From Eubacterium sp. CAG:251 (GTDB lineage: Bacteria; Bacillota; Clostridia; Oscillospirales; Acutalibacteraceae), in NCBI GenBank assembly GCA_000436835.1, contig FR889112.1:1-39981 (forward strand): a DNA stretch of 39,981 nt, given 5' to 3'. The first letter of the stretch is position 1. Each line of letters starts with the position of its first letter. The translations under genes and the position numbers were made by a program. Below, piece by piece: positions 14,486 through 21,417 of the stretch. The notes below the pieces were generated by a model. The model was not told the DNA's origin, ran no database searches, and saw only the letters and a list, made by a program, of their open reading frames with translations.

Positions 14486-14617
14486 ACTCCGTGTTTGAAT
14501 AAATTTTGCTTCGCAAAATTTATAGTAAACACTCCGAATTATTCTCCTCTCAAAATCTGTCGTACGGTAGTGCGTCAGATTTTGTATTTTATTCAAGCGC
14601 AGAATTTATTTCGACGT
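14486..14617 (-). repeat. Dispersed structured repeat, copy B (rearranged)
   Basis: In reverse orientation relative to copies A and C it carries the CACGGAGTGTT / TTATTCAAACACGG end and the AT-rich hairpin. That hairpin here is ATAAATTTTGC/GCAAAATTTAT (14499-14523), longer than in A and C and with both arms changed together. The CAAAATCTG/CAGATTTTG hairpin (14551-14584) is also present. The last part, 14589-14617, is in direct orientation (TTATTTCGACGT), so this copy is a composite. The GNRA-capped hairpin of A and C is absent. Confidence 0.65.
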
Positions 14618-14638
14618 AGGGGCGATTATCAATCGCCC
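14616..14638 (+). repeat. Short GTAGGGGCGA hairpin element, copy 1
   Basis: GTAGGGGCGATT at 14616-14627, loop ATC, then AATCGCCC (14631-14638), an 8-bp stem. The same 22-bp element lies inverted at 32313-32334 with paired changes in the stem. Confidence 0.6.
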
Positions 14639-14647
14639 GATACAATA

Positions 14648-14695
14648 TCAAAAGCGCCCTATGGTAAAAGCTGAATGCTATACCACAAGGCGCTT
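14648..14695 (-). terminator. Terminator of the CAP-domain protein gene
   Basis: Arms 14652-14666 and 14681-14695 form a 15-bp stem on the - strand with G-U wobbles and a 14-nt loop, followed by TTTTGATATTG. It begins 10 nt after the stop codon. Confidence 0.75.
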
Positions 14696-14704
14696 AAATT
14701 ATAA

Positions 14705-15778
14705 CTATTTTGTTTTAACTGTTTTGGTTTTTGACCAAGAGGAATAAACTTTTTTGCCGTTTACCATCTTATAAGAACGCATACGAACGTAATATTTTTT
14801 CTTTTTCTTAAGCTTTTTAACCGTAAGTTTCGTTGTGCTTGATTTTTTTATATTAACTTTCTTTGCTTTTTTAAACTTCTTGCTTGTTGAATACTGAACC
14901 TGATATCCTTTTACATCTTTTATCTTCTTCCATTTAAGTATAAAAGACTTTTTGCCTTTTTTAAGCGACTTAATTGTCGGCTTCTTAGGCTTGGAAGCGC
15001 TTTTAAGAGTGGAAGTTGAGGATGAGGAATTACCATTGGGAGTAACTGAATTAACTACTGTCTTTGTAGGCTCTTGATATCCGTTTACATAAGTTTTAGT
15101 TACATTATCACTGTTCCAATACCAAGCATCTTTACTTGCTCTAAAATTATTAATCATAGCAAGAACAGTTCTTGCGTTTGTTTGTTCAAACTTAACATTA
15201 ACGCTTGTTTTAACGCTCGTTGAAGTTATATTAGGTGTAAGATTAGAAACAACAACGCTGTTATCCGACATTAACGAAATAGAAGCGTTAGAATCATTAG
15301 CCGCTGTCGCATTTGTATTGCTTACGGTTGTGCCGAACTCCTCTGCCCAAAAATGGATATACTTTGCTCCGTCAAAATAATAAATATGAGCAATGCCTAC
15401 TGCGGTATAGCGAGGGTCAAGCATTGCACGTCTGTGACCCTGACCGGCATAATGTTCATTATCTTCACGCCAAGCGTTGTGAACAGCAGCGGCATTATCA
15501 ACTGTATTTTGACCTTTATAAGTAATTTGAGCAATATTTTCGCCTTTGCCATTTGAATTATAGCCGTAATCGCTGTAAGCGGTAAATACGCTTGAGCCGT
15601 TAGGCCTTTTGTGCTCATAAAGATATACAAGTTCACAGGCTCTTTGCATGGCAATTTTTTCAAGAGTATAGTCATACTTAAGCGGCTGAGCGATAGTTTG
15701 AGCATTTGATACAAAAGCAACGGAACAAACGCTCAACGCCATAACAAGTGATAAAAATATACTAATCAGCTTTTTCAT
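14705..15778 (-). CDS. Secreted CAP (SCP/PR-1)-domain protein with basic Fn3 tail
   Basis: 357 aa. A signal peptide (1-26, ending SNAQ) is followed by a CAP domain (about 38-155) with GENIAQ, WREDNEHYAGQGHRRAML, YTAVGIAHIYY and HFWAEEFG, the usual CAP1/CAP2-like His/Glu cavity motifs. A Ser/Thr/Asn-rich linker leads to a C-terminal Fn3 domain (about 268-357) extremely rich in Lys (KKLKKKKKYYVRMRSYK). CAP domains in bacteria are secreted and of mostly unknown activity. The basic Fn3 tail resembles the one ending the protein at 146-1891, suggesting a shared way of binding the wall. AAAGGAGAATG gives a close ribosome site. It follows nrdR by 65 nt. Confidence 0.87.
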   Translation of the reverse strand: MKKLISIFLSLVMALSVCSVAFVSNAQTIAQPLKYDYTLEKIAMQRACELVYLYEHKRPNGSSVFTAYSDYGYNSNGKGENIAQITYKGQNTVDNAAAVHNAWREDNEHYAGQGHRRAMLDPRYTAVGIAHIYYFDGAKYIHFWAEEFGTTVSNTNATAANDSNASISLMSDNSVVVSNLTPNITSTSVKTSVNVKFEQTNARTVLAMINNFRASKDAWYWNSDNVTKTYVNGYQEPTKTVVNSVTPNGNSSSSTSTLKSASKPKKPTIKSLKKGKKSFILKWKKIKDVKGYQVQYSTSKKFKKAKKVNIKKSSTTKLTVKKLKKKKKYYVRMRSYKMVNGKKVYSSWSKTKTVKTK

Positions 15779-15802
15779 TTCATTCTCCTTTATATAATAT
15801 TA

Positions 15803-15832
15803 GGCGACTACTGCAAAACAGATAATCGCCCC
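15803..15832 (-). repeat. Hairpin between nrdR and the CAP gene
   Basis: On the - strand GGCGATTATC pairs imperfectly with the later AGTAGTCGCC (about 9 pairs with wobbles). It begins GGGGCGATTATC like the short hairpin element at 14616, so it may be a diverged copy. It has no U-run and is a weak terminator candidate for nrdR. Confidence 0.4.
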
Positions 15833-15843
15833 AACTCATTATA

Positions 15844-16287
15844 TTACATCTTTGAAATTTCGTCCCTAAAAGCCTCAACGCTGTCGAAAGCCTTATAAAC
15901 GGACGCAAAACGAACATAGGCAACCTCGTCAATATTTTTAAGCTTTTCCATAATAAGCTCGCCTATTCTTGCCGAAGTAACCTCACGGTCGATAGCAGAC
16001 TGAAGCGTAGCCTCAATCTCAGATATAGCGGTTTCAAGCTCGTTGATAGTGACAGACCTTTTTTCGCACGCACGAAGCATACCCTTTAAAATCTTGTTTC
16101 TGTCAAATACCTCACGGCTTTTGTCCTTTTTAATTACGATAATAGGAACATCCTCAATAACCTCATAAGTTGTAAAACGCTTAGAGCATCTGAGACATTC
16201 TCTTCTTCTTCTGATTCGCTCGTTTTCATCAGTCGGGCGGGAATCAATAACCTTGCTTTCCTCATAGCCACAAAACGGACATCTCAT
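15844..16287 (-). CDS. nrdR: Transcriptional repressor NrdR
   Basis: 147 aa, the usual length. NrdR senses ATP/dATP and represses ribonucleotide reductase genes. The N-terminal zinc ribbon has Cys3, Cys6, Cys31 and Cys34 (MRCPFCGYEESKVIDSRP, then RRRRECLRCSKRFTTYE). The ATP-cone domain occupies about 46-140 (VIKKDKSREVFDRNKILKGM). GGAGGATGATTAATT precedes the ATG. The promoter at 16320-16348 contains NrdR-box-like sites, pointing to autoregulation. No ribonucleotide reductase gene is in the window, so its targets lie elsewhere. Confidence 0.97.
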   Translation of the reverse strand: MRCPFCGYEESKVIDSRPTDENERIRRRRECLRCSKRFTTYEVIEDVPIIVIKKDKSREVFDRNKILKGMLRACEKRSVTINELETAISEIEATLQSAIDREVTSARIGELIMEKLKNIDEVAYVRFASVYKAFDSVEAFRDEISKM

Positions 16288-16319
16288 AATTAATCATCCT
16301 CCATATTTGATGATAATTA

Positions 16320-16348
16320 ATTATAACACAATATATAGATAATTGCAA
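16320..16348 (-). promoter_or_regulatory. Sigma-A promoter of nrdR
   Basis: TTGCAA (16343-16348) and TATAAT (complement of 16320-16325) with a 17-bp spacer. The spacer is filled by an NrdR-box-like site. Confidence 0.8.
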
Positions 16349-16377
16349 GTATTTTAACTTTACACCAATATATAGTT
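16326..16377. promoter_or_regulatory. Two NrdR-box-like operators in the nrdR promoter
   Basis: The published NrdR box is close to ACACWATATATWGTGT. Box 1 (16326-16341) is ACACAATATATAGATA, about 13 of 16 matches, and lies exactly between -35 and -10. Box 2 (core CAATATATAG at 16366-16375) has the same 10-bp core, upstream of the -35 and abutting the stop of the preceding gene. The cores are 37 bp apart in the same orientation. Tandem boxes are typical of NrdR targets; this spacing is longer than the commonest one. Confidence 0.65.
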
Positions 16378-17269
16378 AATGGTTAGCGTTTTTTAACTCA
16401 TCTTCCTTTTTATTGTATAAGAACATCCAAATCGCCATTGAGCAAATAATTATATAGCCCAAAATCGACCACAAGTCAGGAAGCTGATGGTCGAGCAAAA
16501 AATAGCCGCCTATTGCCGTAAAGATAACATTTGAATAATCATAAACGCTGATTTTACTGCTTGGAGCAAAAGTATAAGCGGAGGTGATGCCAAACTGTCC
16601 TCCTGCTGCGCACACACCCACAAGAATTAAGCATATCCATTGCTTTGCCGTCATGGGAGTAAATTTGAAAATCAAAAACGGTGCCGTGCAAATCACGGAG
16701 AAAAGCGAAAAGAAAAACACAGTAAACGTTCCGTTCTCGCCCTTATTTGCCATGTGCCTTACACAAGTATAAGCCGCACCTGCACCGACGCCGCCCAAAA
16801 ATCCGGCGACACTCGGTAAAAGCTCGACATTTGAAAGAGTAGGTTTAATTACAAAAAGCGAACCTGCAAACGCAATCGCAATAGCAAGCGCCTGCTTAGG
16901 CTTGAATTTTTCTTTAAGAAATATATATGAAAAAATGAGCGTAAAAAAAGGGCTCATTTTATTAAGCATAGCCGCATCGGAGGTTGATGACATCTTAGTT
17001 GTTGCATAGAAATTGCCTATCATACCGGAAAGGCCGAGCGATGAGCGTAAAATGTGATATTTAATACAACCCTTATGCGGCTTAAATGATTGCTTACTTT
17101 TTGCAAGAGTAACAGTGGCAATAACAAGTGCAACAAGGTTTCTGAAAAAGACCTTTTGCATAACAGGAACATCACCTGACATATTGATAAAAATACTCAT
17201 TCCGCTGAAACTCAATGCGGAAAAAAGTATACACATTATACCCTTGGCAGTATTATTAGTTTTTTTCAT
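16376..17269 (-). CDS. EamA/DMT-family transporter
   Basis: 297 aa, about ten membrane segments in two EamA repeats (about 8-137 and 150-285). It resembles the RhaT/YdcZ-neighbour type of DMT exporters, with FSGMSIFINMSGDVPVMQKV in the first helix region and SSTSDAAMLNKMSPFFTL in the third. It overlaps the TIM-barrel gene upstream by 4 nt (ATGA), so the two are translationally coupled and the transported compound may be related to the aminotransferase/isomerase products. It is not closely similar to the DMT protein at 11838-12800. The C-terminus is short, charged and cytoplasmic. Confidence 0.85.
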   Translation of the reverse strand: MKKTNNTAKGIMCILFSALSFSGMSIFINMSGDVPVMQKVFFRNLVALVIATVTLAKSKQSFKPHKGCIKYHILRSSLGLSGMIGNFYATTKMSSTSDAAMLNKMSPFFTLIFSYIFLKEKFKPKQALAIAIAFAGSLFVIKPTLSNVELLPSVAGFLGGVGAGAAYTCVRHMANKGENGTFTVFFFSLFSVICTAPFLIFKFTPMTAKQWICLILVGVCAAGGQFGITSAYTFAPSSKISVYDYSNVIFTAIGGYFLLDHQLPDLWSILGYIIICSMAIWMFLYNKKEDELKNANH

Positions 17270-18045
17270 ATCGTTTCCAAATAAGCCTTACTTTCTCTTA
17301 ATTCCTTTTCAACGTCAAAGCCGAGAGAATATATTTCAGTCATATAAACGCCCTGATAATTTGCGCTTTCAAGGATATTTTTCATTTTATTATAATCGAA
17401 CGTGCCCTTCCCCGGAGGCAAGCAATCACGCTGTGCATTATTATCACTTATATGCATATGAACAATTTGATTTTTAAATTCCTCTAAAAATTCAAACGTG
17501 TTTTGCCCTGCTCTTACAGTCTGTTTAATATCAAAAACCATATGGAAGTCATCGCCGAGAGCAGCCCTCATTTTCTTGCAAAAATCAATGCTCTCACTTT
17601 TAAATCTGTTTACATTTTCTTGGCAGACTGTTACACCCTCACGCTTTCCGATTTCGATAAGCTTGTTAAACCTGTCAAAATATCTTTCATCCGGAATAGG
17701 AATTTTAGGGTGTGCAACCGCACCGTGAATAACAACATATTCAGCGCCTAAAACTGCGGCAGCATGACACGTTTTATCATAAATAGAAATAAAGTCATCA
17801 AACCGTCTTTGATAATCGGTAAAAATGCAAGAACTTTCCATAAAGCTTGAAAACGGATGAACAGATACAATATCTGTTCCTCCGTCTTTAGCAATGGTGT
17901 TAAGTTGTTTTAAAAAAGGCTCTTCAAGCTCTGAGGGTGCGTTCATAAACACCTCGGCATATTTATACCCAAGCTCGCATACCTTTTTAAGCGCCTTTTC
18001 CGTTTCAAGCGGATAAAAGCACGCTGTTGACGCACCAAATTTCAT
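17266..18045 (-). CDS. Sugar phosphate isomerase/epimerase-like TIM-barrel protein
   Basis: 259 aa, AP-endonuclease-2-like (xylose-isomerase-type) TIM barrel. Probable metal ligands are the Glu of VCQENVNRF, the Asp of VFDIKQTVRAG, the His and Asp of VHMHISDNN and the Glu of YMTEIYS. The family includes sugar and inosose epimerases and 2-keto-myo-inositol enzymes, and the substrate here is unknown. The ATG at 18045 is preferred: it lies 4 nt after the aminotransferase stop and gives the normal start MKFGASTACF. A longer frame from 18078 would overlap the upstream gene by 29 nt. It is the middle gene of an aminotransferase-isomerase-DMT operon. Confidence 0.8.
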   Translation of the reverse strand: MKFGASTACFYPLETEKALKKVCELGYKYAEVFMNAPSELEEPFLKQLNTIAKDGGTDIVSVHPFSSFMESSCIFTDYQRRFDDFISIYDKTCHAAAVLGAEYVVIHGAVAHPKIPIPDERYFDRFNKLIEIGKREGVTVCQENVNRFKSESIDFCKKMRAALGDDFHMVFDIKQTVRAGQNTFEFLEEFKNQIVHMHISDNNAQRDCLPPGKGTFDYNKMKNILESANYQGVYMTEIYSLGFDVEKELRESKAYLETI

Positions 18046-18049
18046 ATCG

Positions 18050-19303
18050 TTAACCCACAAGCTTTTCAATGCAAGCAATTTGAGTACAAATGCAAAGAAG
18101 CTCTGCCGCCATATCTAATTCATCGATAGGAGGGAACGACGGTGCAATACGAATATTACTGTCACTCGGGTCGAAACCGTACGGATATGTTGCGCCTACG
18201 CTTGTAAGCGTGACACCTGCCTGCTTGCAAAGTTCGCCCACTCTTTTAGCGCAGCCCGGCATAACATCAAGGCTGATGAAGTAGCCGCCCTTTGGATTAA
18301 ACCAAGAAGCAATACCCTTGCCGCCGAGTTCATTTTCAAGATGATTCAATACCATATCAAACTTTGGCTTAAGAATTGCAGCGTGCTTTTTCATATGAGA
18401 AAGAATACCGTCTGCATTCTTAAAGAAAGCTACGTGGCGCTGTTGGTTCATTTTATCATAGCTGATTGTTTCAACATTAAGTCTTTTCTTAATTGCGGCA
18501 ATATTGTTGTCGCTTGCAATAATAGCAGAAACACCTGCACCTGGAAATGTGATTTTAGAAGTTGAGCAAACTTCAATAACCATATCCTCGTTATTATATT
18601 TAGGAAGAACGTCAAAAATATTTAAAAGTTTATCGCCGTTATCGGTAAGCTCGTGAACGCAATAAGCATTATCCCAAATAATTCTAAAATCCTCAGCGGC
18701 AGGATTTAATGCTGCAATACGCTCAACAACCTCATCGCTATAGGTAATACCCTGAGGGTTTGAATACTTAGGCACGCAAAACATACCCTTAACGCTTTCA
18801 TCCTCAATAAGTTCCTCAATAACATCCATATCAGGGCCGTTTTCAAGCATAGGAACATTAATCATTTTGATTCCGAAATGCTCGCAAATTGTGAAATGCC
18901 TGTCATATCCCGGAACAGGACATAAAAACTTAACCTCGTCAAGCTTTGACCAAGGAGTTGAACCTGCACCCTTAACATAGCACTGAGCAATATAATCAAA
19001 CATAAGATTAAGGCTTGCCGAAGGGCCTATAACAACATTCTTTGCATCAACGCCCATTAACTCTGCAAAAAGAGCTTTACAGCTTGGAATACCGTCAAGA
19101 ATGCCATAGTTTCTGTAATCAACACCGTCAACAACATAATCCTTGCAATCAAGCATACCCATAGAAAGGTCAAGCTGTTCTTTGCACGGCTTACCACGGC
19201 TCATATCAAGTTTGAGATTCTTAGCCTTAAAAGCGTTGTATCTTTCATCAAGCGCCTTTTTTTCATCAAGAAGCTGTTCCTTTGTCATTTCAGAATAAAG
19301 CAT
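18050..19303 (-). CDS. Aspartate aminotransferase, type Ic-like (PLP fold type I)
   Basis: 417 aa. The PLP-binding Lys250 is in CSTSKITFPGAGVS, with Asp211 and Tyr214 in IIWDNAYCVHEL and the substrate-binding Arg in SNIRIAPSFPP near the C-terminus. The YRNYGILDGIP and VPKYSNPQGITYSDE motifs match the group of aspartate aminotransferases collected as subgroup 1c. It should interconvert aspartate and oxaloacetate or related acids, in the cytosol. GGAGGAAATATA precedes the ATG. It is the first gene of a three-gene operon with a clear promoter at 19347-19375. Confidence 0.87.
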   Translation of the reverse strand: MLYSEMTKEQLLDEKKALDERYNAFKAKNLKLDMSRGKPCKEQLDLSMGMLDCKDYVVDGVDYRNYGILDGIPSCKALFAELMGVDAKNVVIGPSASLNLMFDYIAQCYVKGAGSTPWSKLDEVKFLCPVPGYDRHFTICEHFGIKMINVPMLENGPDMDVIEELIEDESVKGMFCVPKYSNPQGITYSDEVVERIAALNPAAEDFRIIWDNAYCVHELTDNGDKLLNIFDVLPKYNNEDMVIEVCSTSKITFPGAGVSAIIASDNNIAAIKKRLNVETISYDKMNQQRHVAFFKNADGILSHMKKHAAILKPKFDMVLNHLENELGGKGIASWFNPKGGYFISLDVMPGCAKRVGELCKQAGVTLTSVGATYPYGFDPSDSNIRIAPSFPPIDELDMAAELLCICTQIACIEKLVG

Positions 19304-19334
19304 TATATTTCCTCCATAATTTCAAATACAATAT

Positions 19335-19358
19335 ATTTCACCACATATTTTACCACAT
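19335..19358. promoter_or_regulatory. 12-bp tandem repeat over the aminotransferase -10 region
   Basis: ATTTCACCACAT (19335-19346) and ATTTTACCACAT (19347-19358) are direct repeats that differ at one base. One covers the -10 box and the other the predicted transcription start, a suitable position for a repressor. Confidence 0.4.
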
Positions 19359-19375
19359 AAAAGCGTTTTTTTCAA
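19347..19375 (-). promoter_or_regulatory. Sigma-A promoter of the aminotransferase operon
   Basis: TTGAAA (complement of 19370-19375) and TAAAAT (complement of 19347-19352), 17-bp spacer, with TGG immediately before the -10 as in extended -10 promoters. Confidence 0.75.
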
Positions 19376-19457
19376 AGTGCAATAGAGAGAATATTAGACG
19401 TATATGCTCATTATTATTATTTAATTTATACAAAACAAATATATTTGATGCTGATTT

Positions 19458-20471
19458 TTATTTCACATCAATAAATGAACAATAGATATTTTTGATATCT
19501 TCTTCTGTTAATTTCAGCGGAAAATTTTGAAGCCTTTGGATATTAACGCCGTGGATTGTTTCGTCGAACTGTGCTTTAGTCATAGTTAAATCATCGAAAA
19601 GTCCCAATTTTGAAAGAAAATTAATAAAGCCGTCAGCGTCAAAACCTGTGATTTCTCTTGTTTCTTTCATTAATTCGTTAAGTTTGTTGCTTTCTTCCAT
19701 AAATTTCCAAATATACGCAAGACTGACTGCTACTGCTCTGCCGTGGTGAAACCCTTTTAATTTATGAAGCTTATAGCTGAAAGCGTGCGGCGCAGTGGTT
19801 CTTGCAAGATTAATTGCCTTTCCTGCAAGCATACTGCACTCCAGCATAGGCTCAAATGTGCTGTCATCATTTTCAATATACCTTGCAAAATTATCATTAA
19901 AAAGGGAAAGTGCTTTTTTGCTGTATTTTCTGCTTTCGTTCGTTGCATCAACCGACCAAAAAGCCTCGACGCTGTGGCAAAATGCATCAAGCGAGGTGAC
20001 AACCTTTTGCTCATAAGGCAAAGATTTAAGCGTGGTATAATCAAATATTTGAAAATTCGGGATTATGGAATAATCACTGACAGACTCCTTATCCTTATTT
20101 CTATACAAAACGGAAAAACGAGTGACCTCTGCTCCCGTTCCCGCCGTTGTTGGCACTGCCAAAATATCAAAATCAAGTTTTGAATAATATTTAATTCCCT
20201 TAGCAGTATCAATCGCACTTCCGCCACCTACCGCAACAACAAAATCGCATTCATTTGATTTATATGCTTCAATTCCATTTTCTACAGAGCTTACCTCCGG
20301 GCACGGCTCAAACGAAGTAAAGCTTACACTTTTAATATTAATTTCATCAAGGGCTTTACGGTAGCCATATCTGTCATAATCCTTTGAGCAGACAAAAAGG
20401 ACCTTTTGAGGATTTATTTCAAGCATTTTATTTTTAAACTCATCAAGAAAAATCTGATTATTATATTTCAT
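19458..20471 (-). CDS. Iron-dependent (type III) alcohol dehydrogenase, phosphonoacetaldehyde/sulfoacetaldehyde-reductase-like
   Basis: 337 aa, slightly shorter than the usual 380. The NAD site is VAVGGGSAIDTAKG (from 79) and VPTTAGTGAEVTRF (from 106). Metal ligands are Asp162 and His166 (SLDAFCHSVEAFWS), His229 (TTAPHAFSYKLH) and His243 (GFHHGRAVAVSL). The family reduces small aldehydes; phosphonoacetaldehyde, sulfoacetaldehyde, lactaldehyde and butanal are known substrates of members. The GTGAEVTRFSVLY stretch and short length remind me of the phosphonoacetaldehyde-reductase branch, but this is only recognition. It lies 104 bp downstream of the transketolase operon, after a terminator, with a TATAAT of its own near 20495. 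A link to that pathway is possible but not shown. Confidence 0.8.
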   Translation of the reverse strand: MKYNNQIFLDEFKNKMLEINPQKVLFVCSKDYDRYGYRKALDEINIKSVSFTSFEPCPEVSSVENGIEAYKSNECDFVVAVGGGSAIDTAKGIKYYSKLDFDILAVPTTAGTGAEVTRFSVLYRNKDKESVSDYSIIPNFQIFDYTTLKSLPYEQKVVTSLDAFCHSVEAFWSVDATNESRKYSKKALSLFNDNFARYIENDDSTFEPMLECSMLAGKAINLARTTAPHAFSYKLHKLKGFHHGRAVAVSLAYIWKFMEESNKLNELMKETREITGFDADGFINFLSKLGLFDDLTMTKAQFDETIHGVNIQRLQNFPLKLTEEDIKNIYCSFIDVK

Positions 20472-20512
20472 AGCACACCTCTTAAATTTTATATTATAAG
20501 TTTAACATAAAT

Positions 20513-20560
20513 AAGCAAAAAAATAAACCTCCCCGCCGCACAAATGAAGCAAGGAGATTT
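20513..20560 (-). terminator. Terminator of the transketolase/SCP2 operon
   Basis: On the - strand AAATCTCCTTGC pairs with GCGGGGAGGTTT (complement of 20525-20536) over 12 bp including G-U pairs, with a 12-nt loop, then ATTTTTTT. It starts 16 nt after the stop codon of the last gene. Confidence 0.75.
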
Positions 20561-20575
20561 AATTATAACAATATT

Positions 20576-21373
20576 TTATTTAGCCAAACTGCCGACGAGC
20601 ATCATATAATCGCCGATTTGAACACCGAATTCGGGAGCACCCTCCATAATAAGCTGCTTATTAGCAGTCATTTGGAACATATCACCCGTGCCGAGCAATA
20701 TTTTGAGAGCAGAGGTTGCACAGTCGAATTTCATACAGAAAAACGGCTTTGCACGTTTGTATTCTCCCCTGCCTGCTCTTGACTTGCCTGCCTTAACACG
20801 CATATATGCAGTGCATTCCGGATGACCTTCAACCGCCCATTGATAGCAACGGTCAGGGCTTTTAAGCGCCCAATCGTGAACTTGCGGGTGGCCCATTTTA
20901 TTAAGCTGTGAAATGCCTGAGGAAAGCAAATAGAAATAAAGCTTGCAAAGAAGAAGCGAAAGCTCCTCATCATCCTCAGGTGGCGTTGAAATGCTCAAAA
21001 GCGATGACATTTTCAGCAAAACAGCCATAAATTTCAAAAACTTGCCCATCGACTTAATCTTCATTTTAGGAAGAGAAGTCATTTTGCCCTTCATAAACTC
21101 GTTCATCTTTTCCATTGAAGAAAAAGCGAGCTCGGCATCAATTTTTTCCTGACCGAGATATTCGCCGAGCTTAACACTCCATTCACCGTTTTCAATGATA
21201 AAATGGACCGCTTCCTTATCTTCGGCATTAACCTTAGCAGAAACCTGATAGATTGCATTTACACCCTCAAATTTCTTTTTAAGTTCAGGCACGTCGGTCG
21301 CAATAGTTTTCATAAGCGGTAATGCTGCCGCCATAAATATTTTATTAGTATAGCGAGTTTCGTCACTTGCCAT
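20576..21373 (-). CDS. SCP2-like (sterol carrier/lipid-binding fold) protein, second paralogue
   Basis: 265 aa, no signal peptide. The N-terminal half (about 35-100) resembles an SCP2 domain: IYQVSAKVNAEDKEAVHFII, then DAELAFSSMEKMNEFMKGKM. The middle is Lys/Met/Leu-rich and partly helical (KFLKFMAVLLKMSSLLS). The C-terminal part (about 210-265) looks like another SCP2-type segment and aligns with the end of the protein at 24680-25444 (P..M.F pattern, then A..L..G, then I.M.G). The two are therefore diverged paralogues. GGAG lies 8 nt before the ATG at 21373; the GTG at 21382 is too close. It is the last gene of the operon, 44 nt after the transketolase C subunit. Likely role: binding or presenting a hydrophobic substrate (inference). 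Confidence 0.6.
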   Translation of the reverse strand: MASDETRYTNKIFMAAALPLMKTIATDVPELKKKFEGVNAIYQVSAKVNAEDKEAVHFIIENGEWSVKLGEYLGQEKIDAELAFSSMEKMNEFMKGKMTSLPKMKIKSMGKFLKFMAVLLKMSSLLSISTPPEDDEELSLLLCKLYFYLLSSGISQLNKMGHPQVHDWALKSPDRCYQWAVEGHPECTAYMRVKAGKSRAGRGEYKRAKPFFCMKFDCATSALKILLGTGDMFQMTANKQLIMEGAPEFGVQIGDYMMLVGSLAK

Positions 21374-21417
21374 AAGATACACTCCTTTCGATTGATGATG
21401 ATAATATTAGGAACAAA

